From assembly GCA_933228675.1 (NCBI GenBank), contig OW121740.1, forward strand, positions 6,637,442-6,701,441: 64,000 nucleotides of DNA, read 5' to 3'. Shown here piece by piece: positions 33,395-45,008 of the stretch. The DNA comes from Stomorhina lunata. Its lineage: Eukaryota; Arthropoda; Insecta; Diptera; Rhiniidae. The notes beneath the pieces are model-generated. The model did not search any database. It was not told where the DNA came from and saw only the letters and a program-made list of their open reading frames with translations. Positions within the stretch are counted from its first letter, which is position 1. Each line of letters starts with the position of its first letter. Both the position numbers and the translations under genes were made by a program.

Positions 33395-36300
33395 CATCGT
33401 AAATTTTTCTATATAGAAAATGTAATATAATAAATTTTTATATAGAAAAATTGCAATATTGTAATTTTTTTTATACGAAAATTGTATACATTTCTTCAGG
33501 TAAATTCTAATGTCATAAATTTTTGCATAGAACAAGTGTAAAATCGTAAACTTTTCTTAAGAAAAATTGTAATATCGTAACTCTTCTATAGAAAAATTGT
33601 AATATCGTGTATTTTTTATAGAAAAATTGTAATATCAAACATTTTTCTATAGAAAAAATAGTAATATCATAAATTTTTCTATAGAAAATTTTAATATCGT
33701 AAATTTTTCTATAGAAAATTTTAATATCGTAAATTTTTTTCAAAGAAAAATTTTAATATCGTAAATTTTGTTAATAGAAAAATTTTAATATTGTCATTTT
33801 TTAATAGAAAATTTTACGATATTAAAATTTTCTATAGAAAAATTTACGACATTAAAATTTTCCATAGAAAAATTTACGATATTAAAATTTTCTATAGAAA
33901 AATTTACGATATTAAAATTTTCTATAGAAAAATTTACGATATTAAAATTTTCTATAGAAAAATTTACGATATTAAAATTTTCTATAGAAAAATTTACGAT
34001 ATTAAAATTTCCTATAAAAAAATTACAATATTAAAATTTTCTATAGAAAAATTTACAATATTAAAATTTTCTATAAAAATTAAAGTTTTTCTATGCAAAA
34101 AGTTACGATATTAAAATTTTTTTATAGAAAAATTTATGATATTACAATTTTTTCTATAGAAAAATTTTTGATATTTTTCTATAGAAAAATTTTCGACATT
34201 AAAATTTTCCATAGAAAAATTTGCGATATTAAAATTTTCTATAGAAAAATTTACGATATTAAAATTTTCTATAGAAAAATTTACGATATTAAAATTTCCT
34301 ATAAAAAAATTACAATATTAAAATTTTCTATAGAAAAATTTACAATATTAAAATTTTCTATAAAAATTAAAATTTTTCTATGCAAAAAGTTACGATATTA
34401 AAATTTTTTTATAGAAAAATTTATGATATTACAATTTTTTCTATAGAAAAATTTTTGATATTTTTCTATAGAAAAATTTACGACATTAAAATTTTCCATA
34501 GAAAAATTTACGATATTAAAATTTTCTATAGAAAAATTTACGATATTAAAATTTTCTATAGAAAAATTTACGATATTAAAATTTTCTATAGAAAAATTTA
34601 CGATATTAAAATTTTCTATAGAAAAATTTACGATATTAAAATTTCCTATAAAAAAATTACAATATTAAAATTTTCTATAGAAAAATTTACAATATTAAAA
34701 TTTTCTATAAAAATTAAAATTTTTCTATGCAAAAAGTTACGATATTAAAATTTTTTTATAGAAAAATTTATGATATTACAATTTTTTCTATAGAAAAATT
34801 TTTGATATTACAATTTTTCTATAAAAAAAAATACACGATATTACAATTTTTCTATAGAAGAGTTACGATATTACAATTTTTCTTAAGAAAAGTTTACGAT
34901 TTTACACTTTTTCTATGCAAAAATTTATTTAGAAAATTTTAATATCTTAAATATCGTAAATTTAATATCGTAAATTTTTCTATGGAAAATTTTAATATCG
35001 TAAATTTGTCTATAGAAAATTTTAATATCGTAAATTTTTCTATAGAAAATTTTAATATCGTAAAGTTTTTTCAAAGAAAAATTTTAATATCGTAAATTTT
35101 GTTCATAGAAAAATTTTAATATTGTCATTTTTTAATAGAAAATTTTACGATATTAAAATTTTCTATAGAAAAATTTACGACATTAAAATTTTCCATAGAA
35201 AAATTTACGATATTAAAATTTTCTATAGAAAAATTTACGATATTGAAATTTCCTATAGAAATTAAAATTTTTATATGGAATAATTTGCGATGTTAAAATT
35301 TTAATATAGTAAATTTTTTTATAGAAAAATTTGAATATCGTAAATTTTTCTATAGAAACATTTTAATAGCGTACATTTTTCCATAGAAAAATCTTAATAT
35401 CTTAAATTTTTCAACAGAAAAATTTTATTGCAATATTATAAATTTTCTATAGAAATATTTTAATATCGTACATTTTTTATAAAAAATCGTAAAATTTTCT
35501 ATACAGAAATTTTAATATCGTAAATTTTTCTTTAGAATCAATTTAATATCGCAAATTTTTTAATAGAAAAATTTTAATATCGCTATATAATCTGTAGAAA
35601 AATTGTTTATCGTAAATTTTTCTATAGAAAAATTTTTTAATAGAAAAATTATAATATCGTAAATTTTTCAATAGAAAAATTATAATATCGTAAATTTTTT
35701 TGTAGAAAAATTGTAACATCGGAAATTTTTCTACAGAAAAATTTTAATATCGTAAATTTTTCTATAGAAAAATATTAATATCGTTAATTTTTTTATAGAA
35801 AAATTTTAATATCGTAAATTTTTTTCATAGAAAAATTTACGGTATTAAAATTTTCTATATAAAATTTATGGTATTTAAATTTTCTATAGAAAAATTTACG
35901 GTTTAAAAATTTCCAATAGAAAAATTTACGGTATTGAAATTTTCTACAGAAAAATTTACGGTATTAAAATTTTCTATAGAAAAATTTACGGTATTAAAAT
36001 TTTCTATAGAAAAATTTACGGTATTAAAATTTTCTATAGAAAAATTTACGGTATTAAAATTTTCTATACAAAAATTTACGGTATTAAAATTTTCTATAGA
36101 AAAATTTACGGTATTAAAATTTTCTATAGAAAAATTTCCGGTATTAAAATTTTCTATAGAAATTAAAATTTTTCTATGGAAAAATTTGCGATATTAAAAT
36201 ATTATTATCGTTAATTTTTTTTATAGAAAATTTTGAATATCGTAAATTTCTCTATAGAAACATTTTAATAGCGTACATTTTTCCATAGACAAATTTTAAC

Positions 36301-37150
36301 ATCTTAAATTTTTCAATATCGTAAATTTTTCTGTAGAAAAATTGTAATATCGGAAATTTTTCTATAGAAAAATTTACTTATCGTAGATTTTTCAATAGAA
36401 AAATTATAATATCGTAAAGTTTTCTTTAGAAAAATGCTAAAATCTTAAATTTTTCTTTAAAAAAATTCAATGTCGTAAGTTTTTCTAAAGAAAATTCTAA
36501 TATTTTAATTTTTTCTATAAAAAAATTCTAATATCGTTAATTTTTTTTATAAAAAACTATTAATATTGCAAATTTTTTTATAAAAAAATTTTAATATCGT
36601 AATTTTTTTTTTTTAGAAAATTTTTAATATCGGTAATTTTTCCGTAGAAACATTTTTTTATAGAATAATTGTATTTCCTAAATTTTTCTAAAGAAAAAAA
36701 TTGTTAAATCATAAATTTCTGCATGAAAAATTGTAATATCGTAAATTTTTCTATAAAAAAAATTTAATATCTTAAAATTTTCTATACAAAAATTATAATA
36801 TCGTAATTTTTTTTTATAGAAAAATTGCAATATCATAAATTTTTCTTTCAAAAAATTTGAAAAACGTAAATTTTTCTATAGAAATATTCTAGTACCGTAA
36901 ATTTTTTTATAGAAAAATTCTAATAACGTTAATTTTTCTATAGAAAATTTCAAATATCGTAAATTTTTTTATTGAAAAATTCTAATATCGTAAATTTTTC
37001 TTTAAAAAATTCTAATATTTTTAATTTTTATATAAAAAAAATTATAATGTCGAAAATTTTTTATGGAAAATTTTAATATCGTAAATTTTTCTATAGAAAT
37101 ATTACAAAATATGAAAGTTTTCAACAGGAATTGTAATATCATAAATTTGC
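33395..37150. repeat. 30-bp minisatellite with CGATATT, several orientation switches
   Basis: About 120 copies of a 30-bp unit with core TAGAAAAATTTACGATATTA and AAATTTTC. Orientation alternates in blocks: reverse 33395-33800, forward 33810-34930, reverse 34930-35140, forward 35140-35280, reverse 35300-35840, forward 35845-36200, reverse 36200-37150. Inside the first forward block a higher-order unit starting ATGCAAAAAGTTACGATATT recurs at 34093, 34380 and 34727 (periods 287 and 347 bp, differing by two monomers). The 35850-36130 block carries a variant ACGGTATT. Translated repeats of FYRKIYDIKI are artefacts. Confidence 0.94.
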
Positions 37151-38689
37151 TATGGGCAAATTAGATATCTAATTCCATTTGAATCTTTTTTTAATTTGTT
37201 GACTTTGGACCACATTAGATCTTGGGCTTGGCCGGCTTTAATATTTGTTTTATAATAAAGCTAGTTAAGCCCGGTTTTCTTCGTTGTAATTTTGCTGATC
37301 GAAAAAATTTGTTTTTCTTAATTTTTGTTTTTTTTTCCTTAAATAATTCACCTGTTTTCTTTCATTTATTTGTGTATTTTACAAATAATTTGCGTCATAA
37401 ATTTGTTTATTTAACAAACAAAATTTAATACAAATAAATTGTTACAATTTATAATTATTGCTACTTGTAAGTACTTAAGTTTTACTGCACTTGTCTTTAC
37501 ATTTGTATAGACGAGAATTAAATAAGTATCTACAAAATCAATTATTTGTTTGTTTAGAATTGTAAATATCTGTAAATGTAAGTAGAAATAAATTTATTAA
37601 CTAACTGGTATTATGTCTAAAAGACCTCATAATCTTAGGGTCAATTCAACAAAACCAAGTAAATGCAACTACGAGTATTTATTGCTTGAATTTGTAAAAC
37701 TCTTAACTCATTTTGCCATTTGGTTTGTAAATTGTAAATTACAAGACGACAAGTATTAAATTACAAATAAATTGTAAAGCAAATATATAATTTGTTAAAT
37801 AAATAAATAGGAATAAGACTAGACTACAAATGTCATGGAAAATATGGTAATGTTGCAAAAATTTGCAATTTATTCAAATTCACTTGTTATTGTGATTGAA
37901 TCAATTACTATAGCCATTGTTTTGCCACTATAGCCATTGAATCAACGAATGGTAATTGTTTTAATTGCAGTTATATTTTGTCCAATTTATTAAAACTATT
38001 ACTAAATATTTAACTGTAAAATTCAACGAAAATTGTAATTGTTTTAACTACAGTCGTAATTTTCACAATAAATTGCACTCGTTTTGAAAATTACTCTATT
38101 TTTAACTAAAATTTTAGTAAATCGTAAAAATATTGATTTTTAGTTAATCGATATCAGAAAGTGAAATCAAATTTAATTAATGCTTAATTGAAAACTAACA
38201 TCTAAAGTCTAACGATTAACTATGTAATTTGTTTAAATAAATAACTATTTATTTTACCTTAATATACATATGTATATGTTTGTATGTATTTATGAGCTAA
38301 TGTTAAATCTATTATTAGTAAAATTTATATCAGTTTCTTTGTACAATTTTATTTACTAAGTATTTGCGACACGCGATTTTTTTTTATTTTTTTGGTTATT
38401 AACACAAAAGGTTAATAACTTTTATACTTAATGTTAAATAAATTCAGAATATAAATAAATTGTATGTTATTAGTATTAAAAGTAGTAAGTCCATAATTAA
38501 GAAATTTATGAAGAAATATTATTTAAAATATAATAATGTATAATATTTCTGGAGTTTGTTGGTATTTTTAAAACTTTCATTAAACAGTTTTTACACAATG
38601 AAGTCGCAATAACGTCTGAAGAAAATGTATCATTTTACAAAAACAACGCCACACAAATAAGAATCTTATGCAGCGTTGCCGAACTGTAA
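37151..38689. other. non-tandem intronic sequence
   Basis: A/T-rich, with repeated CTTGTAAGTACTT-like and AATTTGTAAAT-like words but no tandem order. No gene or RNA recognised. Confidence 0.5.
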
Positions 38690-39062
38690 TATCGTAAATT
38701 TTGCTATAAAAAACTTATTGGGTGTTAATAATTTGATTTTAACACTATAATAACAAATATGGTGTTTGGAAGGGTAAACATATTTTCCAAACAATTTTCC
38801 TATAGAAATTACATTTTTTCTATAGGAAAATTAACGAAAAGAAAAATTATAATATCAAAATTTGTCTATTGAATAGAAAAAATTAGAACATATTAAATTT
38901 TTCTATAGAAAAATTTAAAAATCATAAATTTTTCTGTGGGAAAATTATAACATCGTAAATTTTTCTATAGAAAAATTATAATGTCGTAAATTTTTCTATG
39001 GAAAAATTATAATATTGTAAATTTTTCTATAGGAAAATTTTAATATCGTAAATTTTTCAAAA
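38690..39062. repeat. short outlier block of the 30-bp CGATATT family
   Basis: About ten diverged units (AATATCGTAAATTTTTCTAT orientation) separated by 1.5 kb from the main array. This suggests a relic of a formerly continuous array or a separate seeding event. Confidence 0.8.
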
Positions 39063-40395
39063 TAATCATATTATGCTTTAAAAAATTGTTTTTACCTAAT
39101 AAAAGCCCATTTATCCGATTGAAAAGTACAAAAATATTGTCGAATAGACAAATATGTCTCTGTTTACTCTAAAAATTACTGCATACCACAAACTCATATT
39201 TCAAACTCTTTCTATGGAAGGGTGACAGTTTCATTAGAGTGTTTCTGGCTGTTCACAGAACACAAAAAGTCTCAGTTCTACTGGCCTAAAAATATAAATT
39301 GCCTTCGTTTGCCTTAATCTCAGAATATTTTTCATTTCGTGTCGAAATGAAATTCCACTGGCATCATCAAGAATGACGAAGAATATAAAAAAAGTAAAAC
39401 GTGTCAGTGTACTAATGAAATGCTAATGTTTTTAGAATTTTTGTTTTCCAAAACATTCTTTATCCTCATATGACTAAAAGGGGGAGGAAAATAACCTAAG
39501 AAAAACAAACTAACAAAAAACACACAAAAAGTCCTTAGAAAGGACTTTCCTTATTCTCAAGTATTTGTATAGGGTTCTTTCAATTTCTTCTATACCAGTT
39601 GCTGTGAATGATAAATGTGAGTAGTTTAGAGTAGTCCTTACAACTTCTGGAGCAGGGGTAGATAGGGAGAGGCTTTTATAGCAACAACAATATATTTGGC
39701 CCATTTTTATGTGCGTTTTTTTGCGCTTCAGTTTATTTTTCACAACTTAACTTAGTTTTTCTGCTAAGCCAAGCACATTAACCATTTTAACATAAATAAA
39801 ATATTAATAATTACGAATATTGCTGCAACTATACGCTATAATAACAGCTAACAACTACTCTCACATTTAAACACTTGCAACAGCTAAACCATAAAAGGAC
39901 TCACTCATAAACACTTTCGAACTTTTTGCTGAAATAAAAAATGTTCTTACTTATTCTACATTTGAAGTTATAGTTGTTCGTTTCAGTTGTTCTCTCCTTC
40001 TTCATCTTATTCAGAAAAATAGTTTTTATATGGAAATATGTCCCTGGAGAGACGAAAAAAATGCGAAATTTTTTTACCCAAAACATTATTGCAACACATT
40101 TGACTGCAGTGGTTGTTGGTTGAATTGTCCTGTTGTTGCAAAGGAGTGTCGTTAAGTTTTGAAGAGTGAAAACAACTGCAACAACTATTTTTATAACCAA
40201 CTACAACAAAAAACATAAAACAATTATGTTTATTTGATTTACAAAATAGAATAAAACGTTATAACAAAAACTCTAAAAAAAATTATAGTGCCAGTTATTT
40301 ACAAAGGATATTACAAGGATTGATAAAACTGTGTTGATGACTTCAACAAAGGACGAAGAAGGACGCTACAGTCAGCTACATAGAATATAAGATAT
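39063..40395. other. non-tandem intronic sequence
   Basis: A mix of A/T-rich and more balanced stretches. Minus-strand open frames at 39510-39743 and 39901-40216 show no family resemblance or coding-type composition. Nothing else identified. Confidence 0.45.
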
Positions 40396-42720
40396 TGTAA
40401 ATTGTTGTAAAAAAAATTCAATCGAAAACTTTTTTATACAAAACTTTGGGATACTGAAAATTTTCGATAGCTCCATTTACGATATTGGAATGTTTTGTAT
40501 AAAAATGTACAACATTTTAATTTTGTTATAAAAAATATTAGATATAACAATTTTTCTATAAACAATTTACGATATTCGAAATTTTCTATAGAAAAATTTA
40601 CTACATTAAAATTTTTTTAAAGAAAAATTATACGATATTAAAATTTTTCTATAGAAAAATTGACGATATTAAATTTTTTCTATAGAAAAATTGATGATAT
40701 TACAATTTTTCTATAGAAAAATTGACGATATTACAATTTTTCTATAGACAAATTGACGATATTACAATTTTTCTATAGAAAAGTTGACAATATTACAATT
40801 TTTCTATAAAAAAAATTTACGATATTACATTTTTTCTATAGAAAAATTTACGATATTATAATTTTTCTATAGAAAAATTTACGATATAGCACTTTTTTAT
40901 AAAAAAGTAGACGATATTAAAATTTTTCTATAAAAAAATTTACGATATTGCAATTTTTATATAGAAAAGTAGATGATATTACAATTTTTCTGTAGAAAAA
41001 TTTACGATATTACAATTTTTCTATAGAAAAATTTACGATTTTAAAGTTTTTCTATAAAAAAATTTACGATATTAAAATTTTTCTGAAGAAAAATTTACGA
41101 CATTTTCTATAGAAAAATTTACAATATTAAAATTTTTCTATAGAAAAATTTACGACATTAAAATTTTTCTATAGAAAAATTTACGATATTAAAATTTTTC
41201 TATAGAAAAATTTACGATATTAAAATTTTTCTATAGAAAAATTTACGATATTAAAATTTTTCTATAGAAAAATTTACGATATTAAAATTTTTCTATAGAA
41301 AAATTTACGATATTAAAATTTTTCTAAAGAAAAATTTACGACATTAAAATTTTTCTATAGAAAAATTGACGATATTACAATTTTTCTATAGAAAAATTGA
41401 CGATATTGCAATTTTTCTATAGAAAAATTTACGATATTTTAATTTTTCTATAGAAAAATTGACGATATTACAATTTTTCTATAGAAAAATTTACGATATT
41501 ACAATTTTTCTATAGAAAAATTTACGATATTACAATTTTTCTATAGAAAAATTTACGATATAACATTCTATAGACAAATTTAAGATATTACAATTTTCTA
41601 TAGAAAAATTTACGATATTATAATTTTTCTATAGAAAAATTTACAATATTATAATCTTTCCATAGAAAAATTTGCGATATTTTAATTTTGCTGTAAAAAA
41701 ATTTACTTTAATATAATTTTCCTACAGAAAATTTTACGATCTTATAAGTTTTCTATAGAAAAATTTATGATATTATAATTTTTCTATAAAAAAAATTATG
41801 ATATTATAATTTTTTATAAAAAAAAATCACGATATTATAAATATTATAAAATTTTTTATACACAAATTTACGATATTATAATTTTTCTAAAGAAAAATTT
41901 TCTATTAAAAAATTGTCGATGTAACAATTTTTCTATAAAAAAATTTACGATATTATAATTTTTCTATAGAAAAATTAACGATATTATAATTTTTTCATAG
42001 AAACATTTACGATGTTACAATTTTTCTATAGAAAAATTTACGATATTACAATTTTTGTATACAAAAGTTGACGATATTACAATTTTTCTGTAGAAAAATT
42101 TACGATATTTTAATTTTGCTGTAAAAAAATTTACTTTAATATAATTTTCCTACAGAAAATTTTACGATCTTATAAGTTTTCTATAGAAAAATTTATGATA
42201 TTATAATTTTTCTATAAAAAAATTACGATATTATAATTTTTTATAAAAAAAAATCACGATATTATAAATATTATAAAATTTTTTATACACAAATTTACGA
42301 TATTATAATTTTTCTAAAGAAAAATTTTCTATTAAAAAATTTTCGATGTAACAAATTTTCTATAAAAAATTTACGATATTACAATTTTTCTATAGAAAAA
42401 TTAACGATATTACAATTTTTTCATAGAAAAATTTACGATATTACAATTTTCCTATTGAAAAATTCATGATATTACAATTTTTCTAAAAAAAAAAATTTAC
42501 GATATTACAATTTTTTTTTTTAGAAAAATTTACGATATTACAATTTTTTTTTAGAAAAATTTATGATATTACAATTTTTGTATACAAAAGTTGACGATAT
42601 TACAATTTTTCTGTGGAAAAGTTGACAATATTACAATTTTTCTGTAGAAAAATTTACGATATTACAATTTTTCTGTAGAAATGTTTCAAAATTTAAATTC
42701 TTTTTGTAAACAAATTTTGG
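40396..42720. repeat. 30-bp minisatellite, CGATATT family, mostly one orientation
   Basis: About 75 copies of TCTATAGAAAAATTTACGAT followed by ATTAAAATTT or ATTACAATTT. The most regular block is 41100-41560. A block duplication is visible: the segment with CTGTAAAAAAATTTACTTTA at 41685-41900 recurs at 42118-42330, a period of about 430 bp. The array ends about 120 bp before the second mariner copy. Confidence 0.93.
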
Positions 42721-42843
42721 ATATTAAAGAGTGCTCTAAATAAAATTTGTAGTTGGATTTTCTTAAATAAAAATCAAACCTTTTAATATAAAAACTCTAC
42801 AAAATACGCAAATATAATGACATATTACACAAAATCATTTAGC

Positions 42844-44002
42844 ATTAAAATGTTTACTTAGTACTCGGGTTTTGCAAAATTATCGACTTTTTCGGAAACC
42901 CTCCCATTAAAGATTTTACAGTTGCTTCTGATACCTTTTTGGAGCATGTGTTCCACCTGCGCTTAAAATCGGACATGTTCTTGGAAATCTTTCCTGTGTT
43001 CTTCAATTCCTTTTTTACCAGAGCCCAATACCTTTCCACAGGCCGAAGTTCTGGACAGTTACATGGATTTGCCTCTCGTGGTACAAAAATGACATTATTC
43101 TTTGAGTACCACTCAAGTGCATTTTTTCCATAATGGCATGATGCCAATCGGGCCAAAAAAATGTAGTCACTCTGTGATCTCTTAAAAAGGGTAACAACCG
43201 TTTTTGTAGGCACTCCTTTATATAAATTTCTGTGTTTATTGTGCCAGATGCCACAAATACTTTACTTCTTTTGCCACAACTGCAAATAGCTTGCAACACG
43301 AGAAACTTCTTAGGGAATTTTGTTTGTTTTTTTGTGCGAAACTCTTGCCGAACATTGCCCCGTTTATCAGCAAAATAAAAATCTTGACCAGGAAGTTGAG
43401 AAAAGTCTGCCAGTGCGTATGTTTCATCATCCATCACACAACAGGTGTATTTTTTTATAAAATTAGACTTCAATTTTTTCGCTCGTTTTTTTGCTTCTAA
43501 GTTCTTTATAGCATTGCGATCTGGAACCTTTTGGACTTTGTATGTCTTCAGTCCAGCATAAGCTTTGACTCTATGTGCAAAATTCGTAGAACATTTCACC
43601 GTACGAACTGCTTTTCTTAAAGAAGTGTTAGGCGCTCTTCGAAAGAGTCGCTCTTTTGCCTTACCAATATCTGTAGGACCTTTTTTCCTCCCTGATCCAG
43701 GTTTTCTTTCAATGTTCAGGTTTTCCTTATACCGTCTGATGGCATTAGAAACCGTTCGAGGGTTAACTTTCAAATTTTTAGCTATTTTTTTAAAAGTCCA
43801 TAACGGATTTTTTTGAAAAGTTTTAATTATATTTTCACGAACTTTTTCTTCGCAGTCCATTTTGATTGAAATAACTATTGAAAATTAATAATTTCTAAAA
43901 TAATAGTATCTGACATATCTATAGAAACTAACTTGATCAAAAAATAAATTATTTCTTGCACTATGGATAAATTTTGTCTAAAATAGTAAATGCATATTTT
44001 TT
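42844..44002 (-). mobile_element. DD37E-type Tc1/mariner element, copy 2 (decayed)
   Basis: Longer relative of the copy at 19563-20653, in the opposite orientation. Ends were set by loss of similarity between copies: CATTAAAATGTTTACTTAGT at the left and TAAATGCATATTTTTT at the right. The ends are only weakly inverted repeats of each other. It lies just beyond the 30-bp array. Confidence 0.75.
42858..43860 (-). pseudogene. mariner-family transposase pseudogene, copy 2
   Basis: An uninterrupted frame of 281 codons runs from MDCEEKVRENIIKTFQ through a helix-turn-helix (KIAKNLKVNPRTVSNAIRRY, about residues 25-45), a GRKKG-like basic linker, the first catalytic D in VMDDETYALADF (about residue 144) and the second in TFFWPD. 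A one-base loss in CCCGATTGGC immediately after that D shifts the frame; the remainder (HYGKNALEWYSKNNV, CPELRPVERYWALVKKE) continues in another frame. Counting across the shift gives 37 residues between the second D and the final E, a DD37E arrangement. A second one-base loss near the end alters the last residues. Inactive as it stands. Confidence 0.88.
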
Positions 44003-45008
44003 ATATAGTTATTTCCCCTAAGTTAATGGTCAATTAGGATGATTTAACGAATCGTAATAAAAGAAACACAAAAACTCAACAAAAGGAATAAAAACTGTGG
44101 AAACATTCTTGACACAATTGTGACAGAGAACAATTAATATTTATCTGTTTTATTAGACACAGAAATTGCTAAATAAAGGGAAAATTAAGTTTAAAAATAG
44201 AAAAAAAATGTTTTAGAGGACTTTTTATTATTAAAGTTAAAAAAAAATGTTGATCCTTTTCAAAGCTTTGTTAATATGAATCTAAAAGCTTTTGTTTTAT
44301 CTTTTTAGATTAAAAACAAAAGAAGCAAAATTTTTAGCTTTTAAAATTTCTATACGTAGTGGCTATTTTTAAAAATAGACAAAAAGAAAATGCTAAAATG
44401 TTTAATTGAAAAATATTTAAAAGAAATTTTGCAAAGGGGAAAATATTGTAAGCTTTTAATTTAACAGCATGTGACTGATTGTCAAAAGCTAATTAATGTG
44501 TAGCAACTAATACATGCAAACACATACACCTGCCTATACACCTCTACATTTCTTTCATATTGTCCTTTTATTTGTTAAAAATCAAAAAGGCGTGAAATAT
44601 GTAAAAAAAAACTATAATTGCAGCATCCTTGACAATAAACATTTTAGGTTCCTTCTTCATGATCCCTCTATCTCATTCTCTAACATAAAATTGTATTCAT
44701 ACGATATCAAGGTTTTCGTTCACATTTTTAACCCCTTCCCTTATCAGCCTTGTAGCGGTCGGGTTCGTTTCCAACTTTATCACCCTGAACTCTTGTAAAT
44801 GTTTTTAGAATTTATGAATCGCTAATTCTTGAGTGTTAATGAGTACTCGAGTACATATGCCAGTGTAACAAAGTTGTATCATTATTTCTTCTTACTAATT
44901 ATAATTTTACGGTAACTTTATTTGGAATAAAGGAAAACCGGATATAATGATATTAGCAGCTGGAAAACTTTTTGCTTTCTTATTACTTTAAATACATCAC
45001 ACAAATAT
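44003..45008. other. non-tandem intronic sequence
   Basis: A/T-rich. A plus-strand frame at 44514-44798 has no recognisable family. Nothing else identified. Confidence 0.45.

Noticed and set aside
28583..36197. Long open frames with repeats such as KFFYRKFF, EKFLIKKF and FYRKIYDIKI on both strands
   Set aside because: They follow the 30-bp (ten-codon) period of non-coding minisatellites, occur in several frames and both strands at once, and lack any other coding signal.
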